NCBI RefSeq assembly: GCF_002870965.1
Contig: NZ_PHSO01000006.1
Span: 186,001 to 250,000 of the forward strand
Origin: Tsuneonella flava
Lineage (GTDB): Bacteria; Pseudomonadota; Alphaproteobacteria; Sphingomonadales; Sphingomonadaceae
DNA: 64,000 nucleotides
Reading direction: 5' to 3'
Shown here: one piece after another, positions 7,254 to 16,859 of the stretch
Numbering within the stretch: position 1 is the first letter of the stretch
How the letters are laid out: each line of letters opens with the position of its first letter
The notes under the pieces: model-generated
What the model was told of the DNA's origin: nothing
The model's input: only the letters and a program-made list of their open reading frames with translations
The model's database searches: none
Made by a program: the position numbers and the translations under genes

Positions 7254-8374
7254 TGCAACCGCTGGCAGGAATCACCGTTGTTTCGCTGGAGCAGGCAGTC
7301 GCCGCCCCCTTCGCGACGCGCCAGCTCGCGGACCTTGGCGCCCGCGTAATCAAGGTCGAGCGTCCAGAGGGGGATTTTGCGCGAGGTTATGATGAACGAG
7401 TGCGCGGACTGGCGTCTTACTTCGTATGGTGCAACCGTTCGAAAGAGAGCATCGTCCTCGACTTGAAGACACCCGAGGGCGCCGAGGCACTCATGCGTCT
7501 GGTGGCGCGAGCGGACGTTCTCGTGCAGAATCTGGCGCCCGGTTCTGCGGCGCGGATGGGCTTCGACTACGCCACGCTGAAATCGGCGCATCCGCGGCTG
7601 ATCGTCTGCGACATTTCGGGCTACGGCAGCGGCGGTCCGGACGAGGCGCGGAAAGCCTACGACCTCCTTATCCAGAGCGAGGCCGGCTTCCTGTCCGTGA
7701 CCGGGGATGGCCCCAACCCGGCGAAGGCGGGCATCTCGGTCGGCGACATCGCGGCCGGCATGTATGCCTACTCCACTATCCTGGCGGCCTTGATCGAGCG
7801 CGATCAAACCGGCCACGGCCAGCGACTCGACATTTCCATGCTCGAAAGCCTGACAGAGTGGATGAGCTTTCCGCTCTACTACGCATTCGACGGCGCGCCA
7901 GCGCCACGCAGGGTCGGTGCCGAGCACGCCACCATCTATCCATATGGGCCATTCCCCGCCTCCGACGGCGAGGTTATGCTCGGTATCCAGAATGATCGGG
8001 AGTGGACGGTCTTCTGCGCGGAGGTGCTGGAGAACGCGCCTCTGGCCCGCGACCCTCGCTTCGATGCTGTCTCCAGACGTTCGGAAAACCGAACGGCGCT
8101 GCGCGAGATCATCGCCGCCGCCTTCGCGGCTCTGACCGTCGTCGAGGTCACCGCAAAACTGGACGCGGCAGACATTGCGAATGCTGCAGTCAATGACATG
8201 GCGCGGCTTTGGCGCCACGACCAACTCGCCGCGCGGAACCGATGGCGACACGTCGAGACACCGGTCGGCCCGGTGCCATCTCTGCTCCCGCCTGGCCTGG
8301 ACGAGGCACGCATGGACCCGGTGCCTGCGATTGGAGAGCACACCGAACGCATCCTGAAGGAGCTAGGCCTCTAG
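7253..8374 (+). CDS. Family III CoA-transferase (second copy in the cluster)
   Basis: This 373-residue CaiB/BaiF protein starts with PLAGITVVSLEQAVAAP and carries LADLGARVIKVERP, NRSKESIVLDLK, and a GISVGDIAAG segment whose aspartate (about residue 165) is the expected catalytic residue. It is shorter than, and clearly different from, the transferase at 3072-4268, so the two probably act on different acids. Coupling to an acyl-CoA dehydrogenase suggests that it activates the substrate which that enzyme oxidises. Downstream, 8375-8790 has no gene, but contains repeat copy C near its end. Confidence 0.88.
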   Translation: MQPLAGITVVSLEQAVAAPFATRQLADLGARVIKVERPEGDFARGYDERVRGLASYFVWCNRSKESIVLDLKTPEGAEALMRLVARADVLVQNLAPGSAARMGFDYATLKSAHPRLIVCDISGYGSGGPDEARKAYDLLIQSEAGFLSVTGDGPNPAKAGISVGDIAAGMYAYSTILAALIERDQTGHGQRLDISMLESLTEWMSFPLYYAFDGAPAPRRVGAEHATIYPYGPFPASDGEVMLGIQNDREWTVFCAEVLENAPLARDPRFDAVSRRSENRTALREIIAAAFAALTVVEVTAKLDAADIANAAVNDMARLWRHDQLAARNRWRHVETPVGPVPSLLPPGLDEARMDPVPAIGEHTERILKELGL

Positions 8375-8690
8375 GCTCAGGATCCATTACTGGTGCAAAG
8401 AGAAGGGCAGCCGCCAAGCTCTCCATCATTCATGCTGGGTCGCACCCCATCGATCGGCCCGCGTACGCCGGGTCCGAGAGCAAGCGAAACCACAAGCGAG
8501 CTTTCGGCAAATTCTCGTTACGCCATCTGGTATCGGAAGAGGGCGGGCAGCCCAGATAGGCTGGCCTGATGGGCTGGTCAGGGCGTCCTTTGCCAAGCGT
8601 GACGTTCGTTTCAGCGCGTGCGCGCAATCTCGGGACGCGATCAAGTGAGCCAGGAACCCGGCGTCCAAGGCATTGTGTTCGCCGCCTAGA

Positions 8691-8731
8691 GAAAGACGTT
8701 TCTTGATTCAGCAATAGACGAAGGTGGCGAC
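8691..8731 (+). repeat. Upstream repeated element, copy C (before the TonB receptor)
   Basis: This short copy of the element at 5418-5517 and 13501-13600 keeps GAAAG-x-CGTTTC, then the exact 10-mer AGCAATAGAC, 71 bases before the receptor ATG. The dyad arms are AGAAA/TTTCT here and GGGAAA/TTTCCC in copy B, so changes on the two arms match each other. That favours a protein-binding dyad or RNA hairpin over chance. The rest of the 416-base gap (8375-8790) shows no convincing gene. Confidence 0.55.
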
Positions 8732-8790
8732 CGGGGTCAGTCTTACCTCAAAGTTTGCGAGCATGAACTCCGCAAACAGGAGGGGAACTT

Positions 8791-11001
8791 ATGAGTTTTC
8801 AATCAGGACTTAAGTATCAATGTGTCACTGCGCTCGGCATTTTTCTGGGCTTGGCAGGCGCTGGAAGTGTCGCCTCCGCCGCTGAGATCGCACCCGCTGC
8901 CACTGACGCGCAACCCGCTCAGCAGGACAAAACCTCCGCAGCGCAGGAGGACAAGACCTCTGCCCAGCAGAACGACAGTGGCTCCGCCCAACTGACGGAA
9001 ATTGTCGTCACCGCCACGAAACGAGCAGGTGGCGAGCGTGCTCAGGATGTACCGGCGGCAGTCTCGGCCTTCTCGGCAAATCAGGTGGAAAACATGCACG
9101 TGGAGGATCTTCGGTCGTTCATGTCGGCGACGCCGAATGTGGTCTTCACCGCCGCTGTCAACGCCAAATCCGCCAACTTCGCGATCCGCGGATCGGGTGT
9201 GGTGTCCTCGGACCCTGGAATCGAACCCGAGGTCGGCACGTTTGTGAACGGTGTCTACCTCGGCGTTATTCAGGGCCAGATGACCTCGATGTTCGATCTG
9301 GAGTCGGTGGAGATCCTACGTGGTCCACAGGGTATCCTCTTCGGACGCAACGTAGTCGGCGGCGCAGCGCTCATCAACACTCGCAAGCCAACCGAAGCAA
9401 CTTCCCTCAACGCCAAAGTCGGGGTGGAGAGCGGCCCTGCCTATACAGCGCAAGCCGCGGGAGGCGGATCGCTCGGCGGCGGTTTCTCAGGACGGCTGGC
9501 CGTTCAGTACCGCAAGGACGAGGGATACTATTACAACGAATTCCTGAACACGGACCTGGGCAAAGAAGAATCGCTGGTCGTCCGGCCGTCCTTGCGATTT
9601 CAAAATGGCGCACTCGACGCCGTCCTGGTGCTCGAACATGGGCGCGTCACCGGCGATGGTACGGTGACGACCGCCGGTACCGACCCGCGACGCGTCTCGC
9701 TAAACCTCAACGGCGACACGCTGATTGACTGGTATTCAGCGACGCTGACAACCGATTTACACGTCGGATTGGGAGACGGCGTCATCACCAACGTCCTTGG
9801 CTGGCGCAAACTGAAAAACGGCTCATTGTACGACAACGATGGCACGTCGGACCCAATTTCGGGGGTCAACACCAGACTGCGCCAGAATCAGATCAGCAAC
9901 GAACTGCGGTACAATGGAACCTTCGGAAAACTGAATCTGACAACCGGTGTTTACGCCTTCCACCAGAACGTCAAATACCGCGTGGAGGTAATAGCCCCTA
10001 GCACAAATCTGATGCGCGGCAGTGAACTGGAAGCCGACGCATTCGGTGTATTCCTGCAGGGCGATTACGACCTGACCGACTCGCTGACGGTGACCGTAGG
10101 CGGGCGGTATAACTATGAACGCAAGCGCACAAAGAATGCCAACAACGGGCAATGTGACCTCGTCACTCTGGACTGCACCTATCAGTGGCTGAACCCAGAG
10201 GTCAGCTTCGAGGCATTCGTTCCGAAGTTCGGCCTCAACTACAAGCTGAGCGACAACGCCATCCTCTATGCGACCGTCCAAAAGGCGCAACGCAGTGGAG
10301 GCTATCCGCTCTCATATAGCAACACCGCTGTGCCGCCGGCGTCGTTCAATCCGGAATCGACCTGGACCTACGAAGCCGGACTGAAGTCCGAGTGGTTTGA
10401 CCACCGCACCCGGTTGAATCTAGCGGTCTTCTACAGTGATAAAAAGGATCTGCAGCGGGCGTCTTCCGTCTATTATCCCGCCCTGGGGTATAATGTTACC
10501 CAAACCTTCAACGCAGGCGAGGCAACGTTCGCAGGCGCCGAGGCGGAACTGGTCCAGCAGGTGCTGCCCGGGCTGATCGTCAGCGGTTCGGTGGGGTACC
10601 TCGACGCGAAGTACAAAAAGGTCGACGCCGACCTGAACCGCGACGGCGTGATCAATGCGGCGGATAAGGCTCTAAAGCTGCCGCTGGCGCCGGAATGGAC
10701 CTACAATATCTCGGCGGAATATTCGAAAGAGTTCTCTTTCGGCCTCATCGAGGCACGCGTGAACAATCATTACCGCAGCTCCCAGATGTACGACGTTGCC
10801 AATGCCTCGCCCTTGCCATCTCTCGGTCTGTGGGATGCCAGCCTCAACTATTCGCCGACGACCCAACTGACTCTCAGTATCTACGGGAAAAACCTGGCAG
10901 ACAAGTTTGCACTGGAAACGAATACTGCGGTCGGTTCGGGTTGTGCTTGTGCAATCGTGCGCGGACGAACGGTGGGGGTAGAGCTCCGCTGGGAATACTG
11001 A
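8791..11001 (+). CDS. TonB-dependent outer membrane receptor
   Basis: This is a 736-residue protein with a signal peptide ending near residue 30 (SVASA-AEIAP), a low-complexity linker with two DKTSA repeats, a TonB box EIVVTATKR, a plug domain with VEILRGPQGILFGRN, and a beta-barrel ending in VGVELRWEY with a C-terminal aromatic residue. It imports an unknown ligand across the outer membrane using TonB energy. A strong AGGAGG precedes the ATG. The position inside the catabolic cluster, and the shared upstream element, suggest that the ligand is the cluster's organic substrate rather than a siderophore. Confidence 0.93.
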   Translation: MSFQSGLKYQCVTALGIFLGLAGAGSVASAAEIAPAATDAQPAQQDKTSAAQEDKTSAQQNDSGSAQLTEIVVTATKRAGGERAQDVPAAVSAFSANQVENMHVEDLRSFMSATPNVVFTAAVNAKSANFAIRGSGVVSSDPGIEPEVGTFVNGVYLGVIQGQMTSMFDLESVEILRGPQGILFGRNVVGGAALINTRKPTEATSLNAKVGVESGPAYTAQAAGGGSLGGGFSGRLAVQYRKDEGYYYNEFLNTDLGKEESLVVRPSLRFQNGALDAVLVLEHGRVTGDGTVTTAGTDPRRVSLNLNGDTLIDWYSATLTTDLHVGLGDGVITNVLGWRKLKNGSLYDNDGTSDPISGVNTRLRQNQISNELRYNGTFGKLNLTTGVYAFHQNVKYRVEVIAPSTNLMRGSELEADAFGVFLQGDYDLTDSLTVTVGGRYNYERKRTKNANNGQCDLVTLDCTYQWLNPEVSFEAFVPKFGLNYKLSDNAILYATVQKAQRSGGYPLSYSNTAVPPASFNPESTWTYEAGLKSEWFDHRTRLNLAVFYSDKKDLQRASSVYYPALGYNVTQTFNAGEATFAGAEAELVQQVLPGLIVSGSVGYLDAKYKKVDADLNRDGVINAADKALKLPLAPEWTYNISAEYSKEFSFGLIEARVNNHYRSSQMYDVANASPLPSLGLWDASLNYSPTTQLTLSIYGKNLADKFALETNTAVGSGCACAIVRGRTVGVELRWEY

Positions 11002-11132
11002 CCGATCCTGAAAGATCCATCCAAAACAAATTAGGTTAGGTGAACCGCGACCGGGCCCGAATTACGCACTGACCCAGCAGTGGTTCACTCCAGAACACTT
11101 CATTCTTGTGAACTCTAGTAGGAAAATAAAGC

Positions 11133-12410
11133 ATGTCTCAGACACTGGTCAGGGCTGGCGGTAGCGTCCAAAGTCCAACCTTCGGAATCGAAAATCTCGC
11201 AGACCTTCCGAGCGATATTCAGGTAACGCCCATTCAGCTGACCTCGGAAGACGGCGCGCCGTCACGCGGACTGCTCTACAAGCGCAAGAACAGTACGCCG
11301 AAAGTCGGCGTGCATATCATGCACCCGCGTTCGGACGTCAGCACGAGCTACTATAACGGGGCACTCTCCAAAGCCGGTTACGCCGTCTTGGCTCGCGGCT
11401 CGCGCTCACCCAACAACGATGTCTCGACTGTCCACGAGAACGTGCTTCTTGATCTGGCGGCCGGGGTCCGGTTCCTCAAGGAACAGGGCTGCGAAACCGT
11501 CATCCTGCTGGGCGCCAGCGGCGGTGCCTCGCTGGCAGCCTTCTACCAGGCCCAGGCCTCGGCCGAGCCGGGTGAACGCCTCACCGAGACGCCCGCCGGC
11601 GACCCCTTGGATCTGAACAAATACGATCTCCCGGAAATCGACGGCATCACCATCATCGCCGGTCATCTCGGCGAGGGGCTGTGCATGGAACAGATGATCG
11701 ATGCAGCGGTCATCGACGAGGACGATCCCCTCGCCAGCGATCCGGATCTGGATATGTACAACCCAGCCAATGGTTTCGCTATTCCGCCAACTCCCTCGGT
11801 CTACAGCCAGGAGTTCCTCGCTCGCTATCGCGCCGCCCAGAAGGCACGGGTCAGGCGCATCGACGCCAAGGCTCGCAGCCTGGTCAATCGCCAGCGTGAG
11901 GCGGCGGCTCTGGTTGCGAAGTTAGGGCCCGAGGCGCCCCTCGACCTCATCCGCCAGGCCAACACTGAAACCCATATGATCATCTACAGGACGGCGGCAG
12001 ATCCTGCTTATGTCGACCTGACCATCGACCCTGATGATCGGCCGGTCCATTCTTACTTCAGCGATCGCCCCGATCTTGAAAACTACGGGAGCGAAGGGTT
12101 CGGGCGCTATCTCACGCCGCGTGCATGGCTGAGCACCTGGAGCGCGAATACGAGCAATGCGAAGACGGCGCATAACCTGGCGAAGGTAAAGGTGCCGACG
12201 CTGTTCGTCCATTATGCGGGCGACTGCGGCACGCGGATGAGTCACGCCAAGGCCATTATCGAGGCGGGCGGCGCAGCCGACAAGACGTTGCACCTCGTTC
12301 GCCACACTGGGCACTTTGGCATGTTCTTACCCGACGCTCCCGGTACCGGGCGCAACTGGGAAGGCATGGATAAGATCATCGAATGGCTACAAGCCCGCTT
12401 CCCGGTCTGA
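11133..12410 (+). CDS. Alpha/beta-hydrolase fold protein
   Basis: This 425-residue protein has a nucleophile elbow LLGASGGAS with Ser129. A late segment VPTLFVHYAGDCGTRMSHAK probably carries the acid residue, and VRHTGHFGMF carries the likely catalytic histidine. It has no signal peptide, so it is cytoplasmic. The protein is longer than simple esterases, with an inserted helical region (about residues 190-290) that could form a lid. The substrate could be an ester or thioester in the cluster's pathway; I cannot name it. It follows the TonB receptor by 131 bases, a gap with an inverted GTTCAC/GTGAAC pair. Confidence 0.75.
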   Translation: MSQTLVRAGGSVQSPTFGIENLADLPSDIQVTPIQLTSEDGAPSRGLLYKRKNSTPKVGVHIMHPRSDVSTSYYNGALSKAGYAVLARGSRSPNNDVSTVHENVLLDLAAGVRFLKEQGCETVILLGASGGASLAAFYQAQASAEPGERLTETPAGDPLDLNKYDLPEIDGITIIAGHLGEGLCMEQMIDAAVIDEDDPLASDPDLDMYNPANGFAIPPTPSVYSQEFLARYRAAQKARVRRIDAKARSLVNRQREAAALVAKLGPEAPLDLIRQANTETHMIIYRTAADPAYVDLTIDPDDRPVHSYFSDRPDLENYGSEGFGRYLTPRAWLSTWSANTSNAKTAHNLAKVKVPTLFVHYAGDCGTRMSHAKAIIEAGGAADKTLHLVRHTGHFGMFLPDAPGTGRNWEGMDKIIEWLQARFPV

Positions 12411-12520
12411 CCTACGGGTCAGCCCAGGTGGCATTGCTATTCCGCATGGAGTTTATAAAGTACCGGACGGGCTGGCGTTAGACGCGGGAACAGCGGTCAT
12501 CGGCGCCCCAAGGAGAGGGA

Positions 12521-13492
12521 GTGTCGATAATGGCTTGTAGAAGCAAGCAATTGGTTAGCCGGAATCCGCGGAACTGGACATCGCTCGGGTTGGACTTGGT
12601 GACCCTGCGGGTCTTCCTCTCGATCGTGAGCGAAGGCAGTCTGGTTCGGGCGGCAGAACGCGAGAACATCGCGCTCTCCGCCGTCAGCCGCCGCATCTCC
12701 GAAATGGAGGCGCGCACGGGAGTAGTCCTGTTCGATCGCCGTGACCGGGGGATGAAACTCACGTCCGCCGGCCACGCCTTGGCCGAACATGTGGTTACGA
12801 TCTTCGCAGAGCTGCAATCGCTGGCGAGAGATCTCGACGCCCAGAGGGGCGGCGAAAGCGGCTATGTCCGCCTGTGCCACATGTGGGCGGCTTCCAGCAT
12901 GCTTGGAACGATGCTGGCCGACTTCCTTGAGGCAAACCCCGGTGTCGACGTTCGGGTCGACGAATGCACTCTGGACGAGACATTGAACGCGGTACGGATC
13001 GGTGAGGCGGATGTTGGCGTGATCACGTCCTTTGCTTCCCCACTGCCCGAGAAACTCGAACTCATCCCCTGGAGAGAGGATGAGCTCCGGGTGATATTGC
13101 CCAGAGGGCATGTCCTCTGCGAGAAGAGCGCACTTTCGCTCGCGGACATCTGCGAGCATCCGATCGTCGCCATGCGTTGCGCCAACAACTTTCACGACCT
13201 GCTAGATGAGCAGGCACGCAAACATGGGGTCGTTCTCAACGAACGAGTCCACACCAACAGCTACGAAAATGCTCGCGCCATGGTAGCGGCCGGGCTGGGC
13301 GTCGCCCTGGTCCCGTCGTCCTACGCCTGGCCTTATGTCAAAGAGTTGAAGATCGAGGTACGCGCCCTTTCGGAAGATTGGGCCCGCCGCCGCTTGATGA
13401 TCTGCGTTCGCCGCAACGAGAAGCTCACCGCCGCTGGCCAACTGCTGATCGATCATCTGCTGGAGAGCACGCTGCGCCGGTCCGCCGCCTGA
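12521..13492 (+). CDS. LysR-family transcriptional regulator
   Basis: This 323-residue protein has an N-terminal winged helix-turn-helix (LVTLRVFLSIVSEGSLVRAAERENIALSAVSRRISEME in sequence order, residues about 28-65) followed by a periplasmic-binding-protein-like effector domain. The GTG at 12521 is preferred because AGGAG ends 5 bases before it; the ATG at 12530 would be too far from that site. It is the only specific regulator seen inside the catabolic cluster, so it is the best candidate for controlling the receptor, CitE-like and E1 genes. A repeat copy begins 8 bases after its stop. Confidence 0.92.
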   Translation: MSIMACRSKQLVSRNPRNWTSLGLDLVTLRVFLSIVSEGSLVRAAERENIALSAVSRRISEMEARTGVVLFDRRDRGMKLTSAGHALAEHVVTIFAELQSLARDLDAQRGGESGYVRLCHMWAASSMLGTMLADFLEANPGVDVRVDECTLDETLNAVRIGEADVGVITSFASPLPEKLELIPWREDELRVILPRGHVLCEKSALSLADICEHPIVAMRCANNFHDLLDEQARKHGVVLNERVHTNSYENARAMVAAGLGVALVPSSYAWPYVKELKIEVRALSEDWARRRLMICVRRNEKLTAAGQLLIDHLLESTLRRSAA

Positions 13493-13500
13493 CCACCGAG

Positions 13501-13600
13501 CCGGGAAAGGTCGTTTCCCGACAAAGCAATAGACCTCGCGGTCGGCGCTGGCGATGATCGACCAATGATCAGAAGCGAACAACGCGCGGCGTACCTGAGG
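13501..13600 (+). repeat. Upstream repeated element, copy B (before E1alpha)
   Basis: This 100-base stretch begins just after the LysR stop and ends 65 bases before the E1alpha ATG. It aligns without gaps to the minus strand of 5517-5418 and ends in the same GTACCTGAGG-type sequence. The strongest part includes the dyad GGGAAA-N5-TTTCCC and ACAAAGCAATAGACCT. Placement before a new transcription unit suggests a promoter/operator block. Confidence 0.75.
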
Positions 13601-13665
13601 CACTCCTCCGGTACGCGGCTACAAGCGGAGGCTGGCTGCTCGGCCAGCCCCAGGGACGTTACGTC

Positions 13666-14685
13666 ATGAAGGGTGAGGAAGGCTCGCCCGACAGGGCTAA
13701 CGACGACATTGGCGAGGTCCGTCGTCTGGAAATGTACCGCATGCAGGTGCTTATCCGCCTCTTTGAGGAGCGGGTGCAGGGACTCTACCTCGAGAACCTA
13801 ATTACGGGCACCACTCACCTGATGATTGGGCAGGAGGCTGTCTCGGCAGGAACCAGTGCGGCTATGCGAGACGGCGATCTGATGTTCTGCACCTATCGCG
13901 GGCATGGTCACGTGCTGGCGCGCGGCGCGCCCGCTGACAAGGTGCTGGGCGAGATCATGGGCAGGGACAACGGTCTCATGCGCGGCAAGGCAGGCTCAAT
14001 GCACCTGACCTCGGTCGAGCATGGAGTGATGGGGTCTTTCGCGGTCATTGGAAGCCATCTGGTCTTAGCTTGCGGTGCAGCATGGCGCGCCCGCTACAAA
14101 GGCCAGGACGACGTCACCGTCTGCGTTTACGGGGACGGTGCATCGAATATCGGCGCCTTTCACGAGGCGCTGAACCTGGCGGCACTGTGGAAGCTTCCGG
14201 TGGTCTTCCTGTGCGAGAACAATCTTTACCAGGAATATAGCCGCATCGCCGAAATGTCGGCGGTCGAGCATCCGTCGGCAGATCGGGCCGGATCCTACGG
14301 CCTGGAGAGGATCGTCATCGACGGCAATGACGCCGATGTCGTCTTCCGGGCGGTTTCGGCGGCCATCGAAACTGCACGATCCGGGGGCGGCCCCGCGATC
14401 ATCGAAGCGATGACCTACCGCCAGTCGGGGCATTCGCGCGCCGACCCGGCGAAGTACCGCCCGGCAGGCGAACTGGACCTGTGGAAGGAACGCGATCCGC
14501 TGAAGCTCTACAAAGCACGGCTGCGCGAACTGGGCATCGAGGACGACAGGATTGCGGAAGTCGAGGCGCAATCCCGCGATGCGGTGAATGAGGCAACAGA
14601 GGCGTGCAAGCTGGCTCCGCTCAGCTCGCCCGACCTAATTATGTCCAACCTTTGGGCAGATGGGAGCTGTGCATGGCGCAACTGA
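13666..14685 (+). CDS. 2-oxoacid dehydrogenase E1 component, alpha subunit (Pdh/Aco type)
   Basis: This 339-residue thiamine-diphosphate enzyme subunit contains the TPP/Mg motif GDGASNIGAFHEALN...CENN (about residues 158-187) and RGHGHVLARGA. The pattern GKAGSMHL is typical of acetoin or pyruvate dehydrogenase E1alpha. With the next two genes it forms the E1-E2 core that decarboxylates a 2-oxoacid, or cleaves acetoin, and transfers the acyl unit to lipoate. Its 3' end overlaps the E1beta start by 13 bases, so expression is coupled. The substrate is not evident. Confidence 0.9.
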   Translation: MKGEEGSPDRANDDIGEVRRLEMYRMQVLIRLFEERVQGLYLENLITGTTHLMIGQEAVSAGTSAAMRDGDLMFCTYRGHGHVLARGAPADKVLGEIMGRDNGLMRGKAGSMHLTSVEHGVMGSFAVIGSHLVLACGAAWRARYKGQDDVTVCVYGDGASNIGAFHEALNLAALWKLPVVFLCENNLYQEYSRIAEMSAVEHPSADRAGSYGLERIVIDGNDADVVFRAVSAAIETARSGGGPAIIEAMTYRQSGHSRADPAKYRPAGELDLWKERDPLKLYKARLRELGIEDDRIAEVEAQSRDAVNEATEACKLAPLSSPDLIMSNLWADGSCAWRN

Positions 14686-15653
14686 CTTACCGCGAGGCGG
14701 TCGCCCGTGGCATCGCCCAAGAGATGGCGCGTGACGAGGACGTCGTGCTACTCGGAGAGGACGTGGCCAAGGCCGGCGGCGTCTTCAAGGCCACCGATGG
14801 CATCCTGGAGCGGTTCGGGCCGCGCCGGGCGCTGGACACTCCAATCTCGGAGCAGGCGATCCTCGGGTCCGCGATGGGGGCCGCGATGACCGGACTCAAA
14901 CCGATTGCCGAGATCATGTTCGGCGACTTCGTAGCCGTCTGCTACGACTTCATCGCCAACGAATTCGGCAAAACCCGCTACATGACCGACGGCCAGGTGA
15001 AGTGCCCGCTGGTGGTGCGAATGGCCAACGGCGGCGGCGTTGCCTTCGGCGCGCAGCACAGCCAGTCCGTCGAGAACTGGTGTATGCAGTTCCCGGGGCT
15101 GAAGGTCGTGGCCCCCTCCTCCCCCGCCGACGTTGTCGGCCTGCTGGCGGCTGCGGTGCGCGACCCGGATCCGGTGATCTTCCTCGAACACAAGGGTCTC
15201 TACGGCACGCGAGGCGAGGTGCCAGATGGCGAAATCGTCGACACCCTGGGCACGGCCAAAATTCTGCGTCCCGGCACCGACTGCACCCTCATCGCAGTCG
15301 GCATGATGGTGCCACGTTCGCTAGCGGCAGCGGAACAACTCAAAGCCGACTTCGGCATCGACGCCGAAGTGATCGACCTGCGTTCGCTGATGCCGCTGGA
15401 CACCCGAACCCTGCTGGCCTCCGTCGGGCGCACCCATCGGGTGTTCACTGTGGAGGAGAATCCACGAGTGCTGGGTTGGGGGGCGGAAATCGTTTCGATC
15501 ATCGCGGACGAGGCGTTCTTCGACCTGGACGGCCCGCCGGTACGGATCACCGCGCCGCACGTGCCAATTTCCACCCCGCCCCATCTCGAGGCGCTCGTGA
15601 TCCCGAGCGTAGAGCGCATCGTCGAAGCTGTTCGGCAATCGCTTGCTGCCTGA
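14673..15653 (+). CDS. 2-oxoacid dehydrogenase E1 component, beta subunit
   Basis: This 326-residue transketolase-like subunit has family segments LTYREAVARGIAQEM, LLGEDVAKAGGVFKAT, TPISEQAILGSAMGAAMTG and IFLEHKGLYG. The ATG at 14673 has GGGAGC just upstream and gives the usual start MAQLTYREAV; the longer open frame is not family-like. It pairs with E1alpha as an alpha2beta2 heterotetramer in the cytoplasm. Confidence 0.93.
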   Translation: MAQLTYREAVARGIAQEMARDEDVVLLGEDVAKAGGVFKATDGILERFGPRRALDTPISEQAILGSAMGAAMTGLKPIAEIMFGDFVAVCYDFIANEFGKTRYMTDGQVKCPLVVRMANGGGVAFGAQHSQSVENWCMQFPGLKVVAPSSPADVVGLLAAAVRDPDPVIFLEHKGLYGTRGEVPDGEIVDTLGTAKILRPGTDCTLIAVGMMVPRSLAAAEQLKADFGIDAEVIDLRSLMPLDTRTLLASVGRTHRVFTVEENPRVLGWGAEIVSIIADEAFFDLDGPPVRITAPHVPISTPPHLEALVIPSVERIVEAVRQSLAA

Positions 15654-15674
15654 TCCTCCAACCTGGAAGCGACC

Positions 15675-16859
15675 ATGAATATTGTAATGCCGTCCCTCGG
15701 GGCAAGCGTCTCCGAAGGCAAAATCGTCCAGTGGTTCAAAGCCGTCGGCGACGAGGTCGCCGCAGGCGAGCCGTTGCTCGAGGTGGAAAGCGACAAGACG
15801 TCGCTCGAAATAGAAGCGCCGGCGAGCGGCACATTGTCGGAAATTCGCGTTGCCGAAGACGATATCGCGCCTGTCGGCGAGATCATCTGTATTCTCGCTG
15901 GGGCTGACGAGCAGCCTGCGGAGACGGTCGAGGCCCCCGCCCCTCCCCCAGCTTCTCCAACCGCAGAGCCTCCGAGCACCGAGGATGTCCCTGGCGACCC
16001 GGCCCCGCCGCCTGTCCGCGGTCGATCCCAGATTTCACCGCGCGCCCGGAAACTGGCCGCCGAGAAGGGTATCGATCTCACGCAGCTCGCCGACACCGGC
16101 GCGCCTGTGACGGGTGCGGACATATTGGCCAAAAGCAACGCGGTTCCTGCGGCTGACGTAAGCCTGATGTATGCCGACACGCCGCATCAACGGCACACGA
16201 TTAGCTCGATGCGCGGTACGATCGCCAGACGCTTGACCGAGGCCAAGCAGACTATCCCTCACTTCTATATGTCAGCGGAAATCGATCTGGGCCCCTTGGA
16301 GCAGCTGCGAAACGAACTACGCAGCAAAGTCGGCGAGTGCCCGACAGTGACCGCCTTCGCCATCAAGGCCTTGGCAGAGGCGCTGCGCGCGGTGCCCGAA
16401 GCGAACGTCGTGTGGGCGGGAGACAGCATCCTGCAGTTCGAACGCGCAGACATTGCGGTCGCCGTCGCTCTGGATGACGGGCTGCTGACGCCGGTCATAC
16501 GCGATGCCGGCGGAAAGACGCCGTCGTCGATCTCGGCCGAGTTGAAGGATCTTGCCACGAGGGCGCGGCAAGGCCGACTCCAGCCCGCCGATTACGAGGG
16601 CGGCGTCGCCAGCATCTCGAACCTCGGCATGCACGGGGTGGGCCGGTTCCAGGCGATCATCAATCCTCCCCAGGCACTGATCCTGGCACTCGGCGCCTCC
16701 GAGCGGCGGCCACGAGAGGCCGACGACGGTAGCGTCCAGTTCGTCAGCCAAATGACCGTCACGCTGTCCGCAGATCACAGAGTGGTGGACGGGGTGACCG
16801 GCGCCAATCTATTGGCAGCGTTTGGGACTAGACTGCAGGCGCCGGATGGCCTTCTGTGA
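15675..16859 (+). CDS. Dihydrolipoamide acyltransferase, E2 component
   Basis: This 394-residue multidomain protein has an N-terminal lipoyl domain with the lipoylated lysine in ESDKTSLE (Lys41), then a Pro/Ala-rich linker, a peripheral subunit-binding domain (ISPRARKLAAEKGIDL), a second linker and a catalytic acyltransferase domain ending with the active-site motif DHRVVDG. It accepts the acyl group from E1 and passes it to CoA. No dihydrolipoamide dehydrogenase follows, so E3 must come from another locus. The 244 bases after it (16860-17103) show no gene. Confidence 0.93.
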   Translation: MNIVMPSLGASVSEGKIVQWFKAVGDEVAAGEPLLEVESDKTSLEIEAPASGTLSEIRVAEDDIAPVGEIICILAGADEQPAETVEAPAPPPASPTAEPPSTEDVPGDPAPPPVRGRSQISPRARKLAAEKGIDLTQLADTGAPVTGADILAKSNAVPAADVSLMYADTPHQRHTISSMRGTIARRLTEAKQTIPHFYMSAEIDLGPLEQLRNELRSKVGECPTVTAFAIKALAEALRAVPEANVVWAGDSILQFERADIAVAVALDDGLLTPVIRDAGGKTPSSISAELKDLATRARQGRLQPADYEGGVASISNLGMHGVGRFQAIINPPQALILALGASERRPREADDGSVQFVSQMTVTLSADHRVVDGVTGANLLAAFGTRLQAPDGLL

